Positions 1 to 11,100 of a stretch of 42,694 nt of DNA are shown one piece after another. The notes below the pieces were generated by a model, which worked only from the letters and a program-made list of their open reading frames with translations, was not told the DNA's origin and searched no databases. Position numbers and translations under genes: made by a program. Source of the DNA: an uncultured Bacteroidia bacterium (GTDB lineage Bacteria > Bacteroidota > Bacteroidia > Bacteroidales > Prolixibacteraceae); the NCBI GenBank assembly GCA_903923905.1, contig CAIXZH010000031.1, forward strand, positions 1 to 42,694, in the 5' to 3' direction. Within the stretch, counting starts at the first letter, position 1. Each line of letters begins with the position of its first letter.

Positions 1-63
1 ATAAACGGCTCCGTTCCTCCGCCGCCCTTGACAAAACCCAGAATCTATCTGAAAAGCATTTAA
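1..63 (+). CDS. C-terminal tail of an upstream gene (partial)
   Basis: Reading from base 1 gives about 20 codons with no stop, then TAA at 61-63, 28 nt before the start of the co-polymerase gene. The tail has a run of four prolines and a basic, aliphatic end. The usual neighbour here in EPS loci is a Wza-type outer-membrane export protein, but the fragment is too short to identify. It could also be a chance open frame. Confidence 0.4.
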   Translation: MNGSVPPPPLTKPRIYLKSI

Positions 64-91
64 GGATTGAGAAAAGAGAAAATTTGTAGAT

Positions 92-2851
92 TTGAGCTAC
101 CAAAGTAAAAACAATCAGACAGAGTTCAGATTACACTCCCGTTTCCTACGGTTATTGAGAAAGCATTTGGTTCTACTGCTTTTCACACCTGTATTGATGG
201 CTGGACTAGTCATGTATTTTACAAAGAGTCCGAACTTCACCTATTCTTCTGAAACGACTCTCTACACGGGATTGGCCTCCGGATCAAGTGTTGAGATGGG
301 TAAATCACTTAATTATTTTGCGACAAATACCGACTTTGACAATCTTATTAATGTTATCAATTCAAGGGAGACCCAACAAGAGGTAGCAATCAGATTGTTA
401 GCTCTGCATTTAATGCTTTTGAAACCCGATCCTCGATACATTTCTCCAAAGTCTTTCGATTATCTAAAAAAAATCACTCCCGGCTACGTAAAGTCTTTAG
501 TTGTCCAATCAAATCAAAAAAAAATTCCTTCAAATTCTAAGGCAGCTCCCCTCCCCCGAAAAACTGAATCTGGTTCTCCGACACCACAGTATCAAGCAAT
601 TAAAAAACACACTGTTACAGCAAACGAAACACTTTTCTCGATTGCCCGTAAATATGAAACAGTAGTCGACTCAATCAAGCGATTAAATGGGCTGACAGGT
701 AATAATATTCGGGTCGGACAAATTTTGCAGATCACCAGCCAAATCTTTGATAATCCGGTTCTGGCTTCAAAAGATACCATCGAAACAATCATTCAAAAGG
801 ATAGTAGTTCCACTTTCTCCTTTTCAAAGCTTTATGCTTCCTCTCAGGGCACTAAACTGCTTCCAGCCTCAATCGACGAATCCGAATATGAGCTGACAGT
901 AAGGAATCTAAAAGACCTTGTCATTAAAAGTGACACTAATTTTGTCTCTCACCTTCTCAATTATGAAGACCCTCATTATTCAATTACCGCAATCTCTTCA
1001 ATCAATGTCCAGCGAATTGGCAGCAGCGACCTTGTCAAGCTTAAGTATACTACAGATGATCCTGGAATTTGCCAGCAAACGTTGGTTTTATTTACAGAAG
1101 TATGTATCAAGAATTATAAGATTCTAAAGGAAAACCGATCGGATGCAGTAGTGAAATATTTTGAATATCAGGTAAATCAGGCTACTCAAAAATTAAAAAC
1201 CGGAGAGGATAAACTCCTTGCATTTAATAAGGATAATAACATCATTAACTACTACGAACAAAGTAAGGCAGTAGCTGTGGCTAAGGAAGCCCTGGATGTA
1301 GATTATAACAATATGAGAATTAAGCTTGCCGGAATTGAGGCCGTAATTAAGCGGCTTGAAGAGAAACTGGAAAGTCAGCACAAAATACAACTTAAGAGCG
1401 CCCCCATAATTGAAAAAAGGGACCAACTTAGCCAAATCAATGTAAAAATTGCTACTGCTGAGACCATTGGCTATGGAAATTCATCTGACGGGAAAAATCT
1501 GCCAATTCTTAAAGCCAAAGCAGAAAAACTTAAAGATGAAATCCGTGAAGCAGTTGGCGAGCTTTATCATTTGGGAAATACAACTGAAGGACTTCCAATA
1601 AGTAGTCTTCTTAATGAATGGATTACAAATGTGGTTAACTATGAAGATATTAAAGCAGGTCTTGGCGTGCTGGCAAAAAGAATTCAGGATTTTCAAAAAC
1701 AATATGAAATTTATGCTCCGGCCGGAGCCAACCTGAAGAGAATTGAGCGCGAAATCTCTGTTTCAGAACAGGAATTTCTGGAATTATTGCACGGTTTAAA
1801 TCTAGCTAAACTCAAAATGCAGGATCTCGAATTATCTTCAAATCTCAAGGCAGTTGATCACCCATTTTATCCACTGACCCCTAACCCTACCAAAAGAAAG
1901 ATTTTAATATTGGGAGCTGCATTTTTCGGCTTTCTGATTGTTTTTGCCGCCATTTTGGCACTTTCATATTTTGATGAGACACTCAAAAATCCCAAAAAAG
2001 CGTCAAAAATCATCAAATTAAATCCTTTAGGTGTATTTCCAAAGATTTATCTTAAATCAGAAATCCAGAATTTTCAATCCATTGCACAACGGCTTCTTGA
2101 ATTGATTGTTCAACAGATAGAACTTTTAAAAAAGGAGAAAACTTCACCCAGTGAACCTTTTCAGATTGTCCTTTTTAGCAGTTCAAATAATGAAGGCAAA
2201 ACGATAATTTCGCAAAATTTAGCCTCTTTGCTCAAAAGAATAGACAATAAGGTAATCGTAATAAGACACTTAACCAATAGCAACAAACAACAAACAACTC
2301 AGGGTTTCAATCCTGGTATGTCAATCACACCTGATGCAAAAAAAAGACCGGTAAAAAGCTTCTCATTGATAAACTGGCTATTTGGATATTCGGATACCAG
2401 AGTCGATTACAATAGTCCATTTCTTAACGAATATGGAACCTCTCTTTCTGAAGATGAATATTTTAATTACACGATTACCGAAGATTTTCTGCATGTTAAG
2501 GATTATAAAGAGTTGTTAATCAGAAATAACTATTCGGTTAATTTTAAGCCTGACTATGTGATCATCGAACTCCCGGCTATTCTTTATTTTCCTTATCCTT
2601 CAGGCCTGGTTTCTTCGGCAGATTTACCTGTTCTCATTTGTCGCGCAAACAGAGAATGGTCTCCGGCGGATCAGGGTACTTTAGAGAACATTTCCAAAGT
2701 AACCTCTCAAAACCCGATGTTTTTGCTTAATGGCGTAGAAATGGATATTGTCGAATCAATACTTGGAGAATTACCAAAAAAAAGAAATTGGATACGCAGG
2801 CTGGCAAAAAAGATAATTCTATTAAATTTTTTTTCAGCAAACCGGCCATAA
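92..2851 (+). CDS. Wzz-type EPS co-polymerase with LysM insertion and degenerate BY-kinase-like domain
   Basis: A 919-residue inner-membrane protein expected to control EPS chain length and export. It has a transmembrane helix at about 26-44, a long periplasmic region with coiled-coil stretches (about 350-560), a second helix at about 604-627, and a cytosolic P-loop domain. Two features are unusual. A LysM-like module (about 172-215: HTV..ETLFSIA, then an NGL..N.I..GQ.L pattern) sits in the periplasmic part, preceded by a Pro/Ser/Lys-rich linker. The kinase-like domain keeps a Walker A-like NNEGKT (about 699-704), but its Walker B is DYVIIELP with Glu where Asp is usual (about 820-827), the Walker A' aspartates are missing, and there is no C-terminal tyrosine cluster. 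It is therefore probably a structural co-polymerase, not an active tyrosine kinase. The start is TTG; no upstream ATG is available in frame. It is the first complete gene of the EPS locus. Confidence 0.85.
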   Translation: MSYQSKNNQTEFRLHSRFLRLLRKHLVLLLFTPVLMAGLVMYFTKSPNFTYSSETTLYTGLASGSSVEMGKSLNYFATNTDFDNLINVINSRETQQEVAIRLLALHLMLLKPDPRYISPKSFDYLKKITPGYVKSLVVQSNQKKIPSNSKAAPLPRKTESGSPTPQYQAIKKHTVTANETLFSIARKYETVVDSIKRLNGLTGNNIRVGQILQITSQIFDNPVLASKDTIETIIQKDSSSTFSFSKLYASSQGTKLLPASIDESEYELTVRNLKDLVIKSDTNFVSHLLNYEDPHYSITAISSINVQRIGSSDLVKLKYTTDDPGICQQTLVLFTEVCIKNYKILKENRSDAVVKYFEYQVNQATQKLKTGEDKLLAFNKDNNIINYYEQSKAVAVAKEALDVDYNNMRIKLAGIEAVIKRLEEKLESQHKIQLKSAPIIEKRDQLSQINVKIATAETIGYGNSSDGKNLPILKAKAEKLKDEIREAVGELYHLGNTTEGLPISSLLNEWITNVVNYEDIKAGLGVLAKRIQDFQKQYEIYAPAGANLKRIEREISVSEQEFLELLHGLNLAKLKMQDLELSSNLKAVDHPFYPLTPNPTKRKILILGAAFFGFLIVFAAILALSYFDETLKNPKKASKIIKLNPLGVFPKIYLKSEIQNFQSIAQRLLELIVQQIELLKKEKTSPSEPFQIVLFSSSNNEGKTIISQNLASLLKRIDNKVIVIRHLTNSNKQQTTQGFNPGMSITPDAKKRPVKSFSLINWLFGYSDTRVDYNSPFLNEYGTSLSEDEYFNYTITEDFLHVKDYKELLIRNNYSVNFKPDYVIIELPAILYFPYPSGLVSSADLPVLICRANREWSPADQGTLENISKVTSQNPMFLLNGVEMDIVESILGELPKKRNWIRRLAKKIILLNFFSANRP

Positions 2852-2971
2852 CATAAATTAGACATTCAAATTTTAAGCACTGGAATAGATCTGATTAAAA
2901 CAATATATTGAAACTAAAACCTGAAAACCTTGTTCTTCCGATTCTAAGTTTAAATTTATAAAATTATACCT

Positions 2972-4330
2972 GTGAAGAATACAATTAAAAAAATATCTAA
3001 AGAAGCAAATTTCCTATCTCTTGCAGGAAATATTACCATTGCTTTTTTCGGCTTTGCAGGTTTTGCATTGATTGCAAGAAATTTCCCACTGGAGATATTC
3101 GGACAATGGGTATTATATATTTCAGCAGGTGCCTTTATTGAAATGTTTAGATTTGGAATTACCAATACTGCCGTTGTAAGATACTTGTCGGGAGTCGAAC
3201 ACGAAGAACGTTTGAAATTTATCGGTTCCAATGGGTTTATTGGTTTGATTACTACAACTTTAATAGCATTTATTATTTTATTGTGTCATCTTTATTTCCC
3301 TGTCCCAATTAAAAATGCGGGTTACGAACTCTTTTTTACCTGGTATCCTGTAAATGCCTTTTTAAATCTTCCTTATAACAACGCTCTTGTCATTTTGCAA
3401 GCTGATCAGAAATTTAAGAAAATGTTATTTATCAAATCCGTTGAAAGCGGAGCATTTTTCATTCTGTTGGTTATCAACTATTTTTTCCTGAAGATGACAA
3501 TTGTTGAGTTGGTAATTTCTCAACTAATTATAAATCTAATCTCTTCAGCAATTTGTATTGCGGCTGGATGGGATGGACTCAGATACCTGAGTCATGCCAC
3601 AAGACGTACCAACAAAATTCTGCTTGATTTTGGGAAATATACCACTTTTACTTTAATAGGATCCAATTTACTTCGAAGTGCCGATACCCTGATTATCAGC
3701 GTAAGTCCTTTAGGTACAGCTGCAGTCGCACTTTACAGTATCCCACTGAAACTCACAGAAATTCAGCAAATACCACTTCGCAGTTTTGTTGCAACAGCAT
3801 TTCCCAAAATGTCGAAAGCAAGTGTTCAGGGAAAAATTGACGAAGTAAAAGATCTCTTTTATGCCTATAGTGGAACCATGTCTATCTTATTTATATTCAT
3901 ATCTGTTTTCACCTTTATTTTTGCCGATTTTTTCGTCTTGCTTCTGGGAGGCAGTAAATTTATGGGATCATATCCTGCCATTGGAGCCAATCCTGTAGTA
4001 ATTATGAGGATATTTTCAATTTACGGATTATTGCTTCCAATAGACCGGATGACCGGAGTTTGTCTCGACAGTATCAATAAACCCGGAAAGAACCTGGTGA
4101 AAGTTGGATATATGGTAGTCGCCAACATTATTGGTGATCTAATTGCCGTTTTTATTTTTAAATCATTGATTTTGGTTGCTGTCGGATCCATCCTTTTTTC
4201 AATTATTGGGGTCTGGGTAGGGTTTTATTTTCTGGATAGAGAGCTCCGTCTCAATTATCGTAAAATACTCACCTCTGGCATTAATTTTTACAAGAATTTG
4301 TATTTTAAAATCAGATATAATCAATTATAG
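2972..4330 (+). CDS. Wzx-like polysaccharide flippase
   Basis: A 452-residue, very hydrophobic protein with about 12 predicted membrane helices. It matches the MATE/MVF-related oligosaccharide flippase family, which moves lipid-linked repeat units across the inner membrane. The charged loop near residues 200-240, followed by an RSADTLIIS segment, is typical of the family. The start is GTG, in the right place to put the first helix at about residue 18. It lies between the co-polymerase and the polymerase, as expected for a Wzx/Wzy-dependent locus. The family is clear from topology and context; the substrate cannot be read from the sequence. Confidence 0.8.
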   Translation: MKNTIKKISKEANFLSLAGNITIAFFGFAGFALIARNFPLEIFGQWVLYISAGAFIEMFRFGITNTAVVRYLSGVEHEERLKFIGSNGFIGLITTTLIAFIILLCHLYFPVPIKNAGYELFFTWYPVNAFLNLPYNNALVILQADQKFKKMLFIKSVESGAFFILLVINYFFLKMTIVELVISQLIINLISSAICIAAGWDGLRYLSHATRRTNKILLDFGKYTTFTLIGSNLLRSADTLIISVSPLGTAAVALYSIPLKLTEIQQIPLRSFVATAFPKMSKASVQGKIDEVKDLFYAYSGTMSILFIFISVFTFIFADFFVLLLGGSKFMGSYPAIGANPVVIMRIFSIYGLLLPIDRMTGVCLDSINKPGKNLVKVGYMVVANIIGDLIAVFIFKSLILVAVGSILFSIIGVWVGFYFLDRELRLNYRKILTSGINFYKNLYFKIRYNQL

Positions 4331-4374
4331 ATCATATTAATTTGTTATATATCAAATTATTAATTTAAATCACT

Positions 4375-5844
4375 ATGCAAAATAATGCAAATCTATTCGA
4401 AATACAATCGGGTTCCAACAAGTTGGGAACTCCGAGGTATATCGTTTCAATAATTTGCATAGCAGTCGTTTGTTCCTTGCTCATCGGTAAAATGGGTATA
4501 TCTGTTGGCGTAATCTTTATTCTGCTTCCATTTGTCGCGGTTTATCTGAATATGCTCTTTAATCACCCGATCGTCGGATATTATTCTGCGGTTGCCCTTG
4601 GGTTTGTATTACTTGGATTAGGGCGATACGTGAGTGGTGACCTTCCGATTGGTCTAGCAATGGACGGAATACTGGTTCTAACTTATATCGCGTTGATATT
4701 TAATAATTTCTATGGGGAAATTAATTGGAAGGCCACAAATAAGGATGCTACATTTCTCGCATTAGCGTGGTTTGGTTATTCGCTTCTTGAGGTGATCAAT
4801 CCAGAGTCGCATAGTTTTGCTGCCTGGTTTGCCGGAATGCGTGGGGTATCATTTTACATGGTCTTAATGGTTCCGCTGGCATTAATCTTTATAAACACAA
4901 ACCGCAAACTGGATTTGTTCCTCTATTTATGGGGAATCTTTTCCATATTAGCTTCCATCAAAGGGATTATGCAAAATACATTAGGAGTTGATTCCTTCGA
5001 AAAAGCCTGGCTGGATGCAGGCGCTGCTGAAACCCATATCTTGTTCGGAAAACTTCGCATTTTTTCATTTCTAAGTGATGCGGGACAATTTGGAGCCAAT
5101 CAGGGCTATTCGGCAGTTGTGGCAATGATTATTGCAATGGCAGTCAAAGAATTCAGGATAAAGCTGTTCTTTATAACTGTCGCTTTATTGGGATTCTATG
5201 GAATGTTGTTGTCCGGAACACGGGGTGCCATAAGTGTTCCACTTGCCGGATTCGCCGTATATTTTTTCATCAAAAGAAACACCGCAGTTATGATTTCTGG
5301 TATAATTGCCTTAATTCTTGTTTTTGTTTTCTTTAAATATACAATGATTGGACAAGATAATCAGCAGATCAGAAGGATGCGTTCTGCCTTCGATCCCAAT
5401 GACGCTTCCTTACAGGTTAGAATCGAAAATCAGAAAAAACTGGCAGTGTATCTTTCGTCACGTCCACTGGGTGGAGGAATTGGACATGCAGGGGTAAAAG
5501 CCAAAAAATATCTTCCAAATGCTTTTCTTTCGCAGGTAGCGACTGACAGTTGGTATGTTCTTATCTGGGCTGAACAGGGAATTATTGGATTAATGCTGCA
5601 CCTTTTTATCCTCTTCTATACCCTGATAAAAGGATGTTATCATATTATGTTTAAAATTAGAGATCCGGTCTTGAAAATGAAAATGGCAGCCCTGGCAGCT
5701 GGGATGTTTGGAATCATGGTTGCCTCCTATGGTAATGCTGTTCTGGGGACTATGCCGACAGGTATGCTTATTTACACCACCATTGCACTACTATTAAATA
5801 CTGAGATACTGGATAAAGAAGCATTATCAGTTGCAAAAGTTTAA
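4375..5844 (+). CDS. Wzy/O-antigen ligase-family polymerase
   Basis: A 489-residue multi-helix membrane protein with the O-antigen ligase/Wzy_C layout: many helices, a SGTRGA motif at about 280, and a large periplasmic loop after about residue 330 containing a SRPLGGGIGHAG segment, followed by further helices. Members join polysaccharide repeat units or ligate them to an acceptor. Next to a flippase and a co-polymerase, the polymerase role is favoured. The ATG start lies 44 nt after the flippase stop. About 130 nt without a gene separate it from the next glycosyltransferase. Confidence 0.8.
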   Translation: MQNNANLFEIQSGSNKLGTPRYIVSIICIAVVCSLLIGKMGISVGVIFILLPFVAVYLNMLFNHPIVGYYSAVALGFVLLGLGRYVSGDLPIGLAMDGILVLTYIALIFNNFYGEINWKATNKDATFLALAWFGYSLLEVINPESHSFAAWFAGMRGVSFYMVLMVPLALIFINTNRKLDLFLYLWGIFSILASIKGIMQNTLGVDSFEKAWLDAGAAETHILFGKLRIFSFLSDAGQFGANQGYSAVVAMIIAMAVKEFRIKLFFITVALLGFYGMLLSGTRGAISVPLAGFAVYFFIKRNTAVMISGIIALILVFVFFKYTMIGQDNQQIRRMRSAFDPNDASLQVRIENQKKLAVYLSSRPLGGGIGHAGVKAKKYLPNAFLSQVATDSWYVLIWAEQGIIGLMLHLFILFYTLIKGCYHIMFKIRDPVLKMKMAALAAGMFGIMVASYGNAVLGTMPTGMLIYTTIALLLNTEILDKEALSVAKV

Positions 5845-5973
5845 TAATTACAAAATAGAAGACTAAAAATAAGTAAACTGAAAAACTAAAATCTAAACAA
5901 TATATCCTAATGATTTAGAAATAATATCAAAATAATAAACAGGATTTATCTTATCAATTTATTAAATTGAAAT

Positions 5974-6888
5974 ATGGATTACCCTCTTGTATCAATTATT
6001 ACAGTCAATTTCGATCATCCCGAAGTTACATGTGCATTGCTCGAATCTCTGCAGCATATCACCTACCCCAAAATTGAGGCAATTGTAGTTGATAATGCAT
6101 CTCCAAACGACGACCCAGCAATCATCACTCAGTCGTTTCCTGATGTGAAATTTATTCAAAGCACAATAAATCTTGGTTTTGCAGGAGGGAATAATCTTGG
6201 CATCCGTCAGGCAAAGGGGAAATATATCCTATTGTTAAATAATGATACGGAAGTTGATTCGGGTTTTCTGGAACCACTTGTTACCAAACTCGAATCAAAC
6301 AATAAAATTGGTGCTGTAAGTCCTAAAATTAAGTTTTATTATCAACCTGACACAATTCAATTTGCAGGTCAGGCTCCTATGAATCCTTATACCATGAGAA
6401 GTTTCGGATTTGGTCATGGGGCAAAGGATACCGGACAGTTTAATCGGGATACTCCAACCTCATTTGTCCATGGTGCTGCAATGATGATACCAATGGATTT
6501 AATAAAAAAAGTGGGATTAATGGCAGAAACTTATTTTCTCTACTATGAGGAACTGGATTGGGGAGCAAGAATTATAGCAGGTGGTTATCAGCTTTGGTAC
6601 GTTCATGATTCCACCATATTGCATAAAGAGTCAATGTCGACCGGTAAGTTTTCACCTTTTAAAACTTACTATATGAACAGATCACGAATATTGTACCTTA
6701 GACGGAACGTGAAAGGGTTTACATTTTTCGTTGCCTTTCTCTATCAACTTTTTATTGCAATTCCAAAGAACTGTCTGACCTTCCTGTTAAAGAGAGAATA
6801 CGGACATTTTAAGGCTTATTGCAAAGCTATAATATGGCATACTAAAAACCTGTTTAGCAATAATATACATATTAATCCAGTATTGTAA
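5974..6888 (+). CDS. GT2 glycosyltransferase, rhamnosyltransferase-like
   Basis: A 304-residue GT-A fold enzyme. It shows the N-terminal SIITVNF strand, VVDNASPND at about 38-46, NLGFAGGNNLGI (about 66-77) and LLLNNDTEVD with the metal-binding Asp (about 87-96). This set is typical of the WbbL/RfbF-like branch of family GT2, where rhamnosyltransferases are common. The GARIIAGGYQLWY segment matches the acceptor-side region. A hydrophobic stretch at about 250-270 suggests membrane association. It would add one sugar to the lipid-linked repeat on the cytosolic face. The rhamnose assignment is an inference, weakly supported by rfbD in the same locus. Confidence 0.8.
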   Translation: MDYPLVSIITVNFDHPEVTCALLESLQHITYPKIEAIVVDNASPNDDPAIITQSFPDVKFIQSTINLGFAGGNNLGIRQAKGKYILLLNNDTEVDSGFLEPLVTKLESNNKIGAVSPKIKFYYQPDTIQFAGQAPMNPYTMRSFGFGHGAKDTGQFNRDTPTSFVHGAAMMIPMDLIKKVGLMAETYFLYYEELDWGARIIAGGYQLWYVHDSTILHKESMSTGKFSPFKTYYMNRSRILYLRRNVKGFTFFVAFLYQLFIAIPKNCLTFLLKREYGHFKAYCKAIIWHTKNLFSNNIHINPVL

Positions 6889-6912
6889 TATAAAAATTAA
6901 AACAACTGATTT

Positions 6913-8127
6913 ATGAATCAAATATTGCAATCAAGTTATTTTTTTATACAAGCTTTTTTTTGTATAGTATTATTATTTCCATCACTCTATATTTTTGTGT
7001 TTGCATTTGCAGGATTATTTTACAGACAAAAATCCTATGCAGATCAACCTGACCTACGAAAAATGGTTGTTTTGATTCCCGGTTACAAGGAGGATGAAGT
7101 AATTGTCGAAGTTGCCAGGGAAGCTCTTCGGCAAGATTATCCAAATGAGTTGTTTGATGTTGTTATTATTGCAGATTCTTTTCAGCCAGACACCATTTTA
7201 AAACTTAATGAATTGCCAATCATTGTATTAGAGGTAATGTTTGACAAAAGTACCAAGTCTAAAGCTTTAAATAGAGCGATGTCACAACTATCTGATGATT
7301 ATGATATTGCCGTTGTACTTGATGCAGATAATATCATGGCGACAGATTTTTTGTCGAAAATTAATTCCACGTTTGAACATCATTATCTGGCGGTACAGGG
7401 CCATCGCACTGCTAAAAATGTGAATACTCACCTTGCAATACTCGATGCCGTAAGTGAAGAGATTAACAATCATATTTTCCGTAAAGGACATCGGGTATTA
7501 GGCCTTTCTTCTGCAATTATAGGTTCAGGAATGGCATTTAAGTACGATTATTTCAAGAATCTGATGTCATCGGTTACGGCTATTGGGGGATTTGACAAGG
7601 AAATTGAGCTGAAGATGCTTAAAGACAGACACAAAATTGAATATCTCGACGATGCCCTGGTTTACGATGAGAAAGTGCAGAAAGCCGAAGTTTTTGCCAA
7701 CCAACGCCGGCGTTGGCTGTCAGCCCAACTACACTATTTCAAACTCGATTTTGGCTCATCACTTAAGGCGCTGATTACCAAAGGAAATGTTGATTATTTT
7801 GATAAAGCAATACAATTTATTCAACCTCCCCGAATTTTGCTATTGGGAGCAGTTCTGTTTCTGGGAACATTTTTTTTCCTATTTAATCTGGCTTTTGAAA
7901 GTGGCGGACTATTTAATACCGTGTGGATATTAATTGCGGTATTTTGTGTGCTAGCATTTTTATTTTCAATTCCAGCAAATTTTTACAACTTATCGACACT
8001 AAAAGCATTAGCAACTCTCCCAAAAGGGATGGTCCTTATGCTTGGCTCCTTACTTAAAATAAAGGGAGCTAACAAACAGTTTATTCATACCCAACATAGT
8101 GCACTTAAAACTCCATCAAATAAATAG
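6913..8127 (+). CDS. Membrane GT2 glycosyltransferase (cellulose/chitin-synthase-like)
   Basis: A 404-residue protein with an N-terminal membrane helix (about 10-35), a cytosolic GT-A domain and C-terminal helices (about 308-330 and 335-360). The visible motifs are VVLIPGYKED, DAD (in VLDADN), a GSGMAFK loop, GGFDKEIELKM and QRRRW (the family's QxxRW motif). This is the layout of processive or membrane-bound GT2 enzymes of the BcsA/NodC type, though short for a synthase. It could start the repeat unit or add a beta-linked sugar. It starts 24 nt after the preceding GT2 gene, and its stop lies 27 nt before the histidine kinase, so co-transcription is likely. Confidence 0.8.
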   Translation: MNQILQSSYFFIQAFFCIVLLFPSLYIFVFAFAGLFYRQKSYADQPDLRKMVVLIPGYKEDEVIVEVAREALRQDYPNELFDVVIIADSFQPDTILKLNELPIIVLEVMFDKSTKSKALNRAMSQLSDDYDIAVVLDADNIMATDFLSKINSTFEHHYLAVQGHRTAKNVNTHLAILDAVSEEINNHIFRKGHRVLGLSSAIIGSGMAFKYDYFKNLMSSVTAIGGFDKEIELKMLKDRHKIEYLDDALVYDEKVQKAEVFANQRRRWLSAQLHYFKLDFGSSLKALITKGNVDYFDKAIQFIQPPRILLLGAVLFLGTFFFLFNLAFESGGLFNTVWILIAVFCVLAFLFSIPANFYNLSTLKALATLPKGMVLMLGSLLKIKGANKQFIHTQHSALKTPSNK

Positions 8128-8154
8128 TAATAAAATTTATTCCGATCAGAAAAT

Positions 8155-11100
8155 ATGAATATCAGAAATAAAATCCTGCTGCTGTTTTTTTCTACTGTAA
8201 TTATATTGGCGTCTGTTTTACTTTTTTACCGTAAAATGCAGGAGCAACAGCATGCTTTGATCATTAAATCAGCTACTGAACAGTTGGGTGTGCTCATGAA
8301 TACAGCAATTAACCTTCAATCCGATCAACTCGATCAATTATTATCGGATTATTCCAATTGGGATGAGATGGATTATCTGCACAAGCCTAATCAGGAATGG
8401 GCAAAGGATAATATTGGAAGTATAATAAAATCATTCAAGCTTTATAATGTGAGTGTTTATAATCAGGATTTTAAATTAATTTATGGATATGGGAACCAAC
8501 CAGGAGGGATACTAAATGATTCAGCTATTAGAAACAACATGATCAATTTAATACTGAAGAAAGAGCATATCCATTTTTTCAAGGCAGCATCAGAGGGTCT
8601 CCAGGAAATCTCGGCTGCCTCCATTCATCCATCAACCGATACATCCCATGTTACCCCTTCTGCCGGAATATTTTTTATCACCAAATGTTGGGATGCTAAA
8701 TTTCTGGAAACTATTTCCCAAAATACAGGCAGTACCATATATTTCTCAAGAACAGCATTAGGCACCAATCAACTTATTGAAAATGATTCGATTACAGTTT
8801 CTAAGGAATTATTGAGCTGGGATAATCAGCGAATTGGAAATCTGATTATAAAAAAACCCTACAAAGTCATTAGTAATTATCATAAGGTAAATGATTTATT
8901 GTTTAACTGCTTAGGTCTGTTTCTGCTATTTCTGGTTTCAATATTTTTTATGCTACTTTACCGATGGATCAGGCGTCCTCTGAAAATAATTTCAGATAGT
9001 CTTGCCAATAATGACACTTCAAAACTCGAAATTCTCGAAAAAAGCAAAAATGAATTCAGCCAGATTGCCGGATTAATCTCAATATTCCACCATCAGAAGC
9101 TGGAGTTGGAACATGAAAATGCAGAAATCAACTTGATGCAGCAAAAATTAATTCAACAAAAGAGGGTTTTGCAGGGAATGGCAATGGCTTCAAACCACTT
9201 ACTTACCAATGAAAATTTTGATATTGCGATACATGATGCTTTAGAAGCAGTTGGGACAGCCGCTGAAATAGACCGCATTTTCATCTATAAGAATGTGTTG
9301 GATCCAGATTCAGGCAAACGAAAAGCAATTAAGGTGGATGAATATATCAAATCGGCGATTAAAGCTTTTGTAGACACTAATGAGGTAGATGAAATTTATT
9401 ATACTGATCAGGCCGACGGTTGGTATATGCCCCTTCTAAACGGTAAAACAATCAAGGGACTTGCTCATGAATTTCGCGATGACATCAGGTTAGTTTTTGA
9501 AAATCAAATGATTAAATCAATGATGATTGTTCCTGTTATCGATCCGAAAATGAAATATTTTTGGGGAGTTGTGGCCTTTGCGGACTGCTCAACCGAGCAT
9601 GTTTGGACCACCGCGGAAGAGACGGTTTTAAGTATGCTGGCAGAGGACATTGGAGGTGCTATCCGACGGCAATTATCCCAGGAAAAATTAATGGAGGCTG
9701 TTGAAATGGCTAAAACTGCAGATCGTGCCAAATCTGAATTTCTGGCCTCCATGTCGCATGAAATCAGGACTCCAATGAATGGAGTCATTGGAATGACCAG
9801 CCTTTTATTACTTTCTGAACTAAGCCTGACACAACGCGAATATGTGAATATCATTGAGAATTCCGGCGAGAGTCTGATGAATATTATCAATGAAATTCTT
9901 GATTTTTCAAAGATTGAGTCTGGAAGGATGGAACTGGAAGAAACCTCCTTCGACCTCCGACTCTGTATTGAAGATGTTCTGGATCTGATGGCTCCCAAAG
10001 CGCTTGAAAAACACATTGACATTATTTATTACATCGATCCAAATGTTCACCAGTACATATTCGGTGATGGATTCAGACTGCGTCAAATTATTGTCAATCT
10101 GGTGAGTAATGCCATAAAGTTCACAGAGAAGGGGGATATTCTGATTTATATTTCACTGGTCACCAAAAAAGCGGAGGATGTTGTTCTGGAATTCTCGGTT
10201 AAAGATACCGGAATAGGCATTCCTGCAAATAAAATTGAGACCTTATTTGCCCCTTTTACTCAGGTTGATGCCTCAACTACCAGAAAATATGGCGGAACAG
10301 GTTTAGGTCTGGCAATCACTTCCAGTCTTGTAAAGCTCATGAATGGCAAGATTGGTGTTATAAGTCAGGAAGGGAAAGGTTCTGATTTTCGTTTCACCAT
10401 TCAAACCCGATTTACAACTCCTGATCAGGAAATCGACCATATTTATAAGTCGCTGCAAAGTCTTCCCGGAAAATCAATCTTAATTGTTGATGATAATGCA
10501 ACTAACCGGAGAATTCTCTCTTTACAATGTGAATACTGGGGGATTAAAACCACCATTTGCGAATCTGGAACTGAAGTGCTGGGCATCCTTGAAAATAACC
10601 ATTTTGACGCAGGTATTCTTGATATGCAAATGCCTGTTATGGATGGGATTATGCTTGCACGTGAAATCAGAAAAAAATTGACCAATGATCAACTTCCCTT
10701 AATCATGCTTACCTCAGTAGGCTTCAATACAGAAGCTGATGAATTAAAAAAATTGTTTTCATCCTATGTTAATAAACCGATTAAACATTCCCAGCTGTCA
10801 GAAATTCTCCTTAAAATTATTGCCCCCCCTAAAATAGCAGCGATAGCCAACTCCCCAATTCATGAAAAACTAAATGAAATTTCGAAAAATTATCCTTTCC
10901 AGATTTTAGTTGCCGAAGACAATCTGATTAATCAGAAGTTGATTCGTAATGTTTTTGATTTATTGGGATACAAAACTGATATCGCTGCCAATGGACTCGA
11001 AGCTTTAGATGCATTGAAGCGTAAAAACTACACCCTTGTCTTTATGGATATTCAAATGCCCGAAATGAATGGATATGAAGCTACTTCTATTATTGTTGAG

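Noticed and set aside
9504-10022. A 172-codon open frame on the - strand inside the hybrid kinase gene
   Set aside because: It is antisense to the well-conserved HisKA region, its protein is Ser/Ile/Arg-rich with no recognisable domain, and it is a by-product of codon bias on the coding strand.
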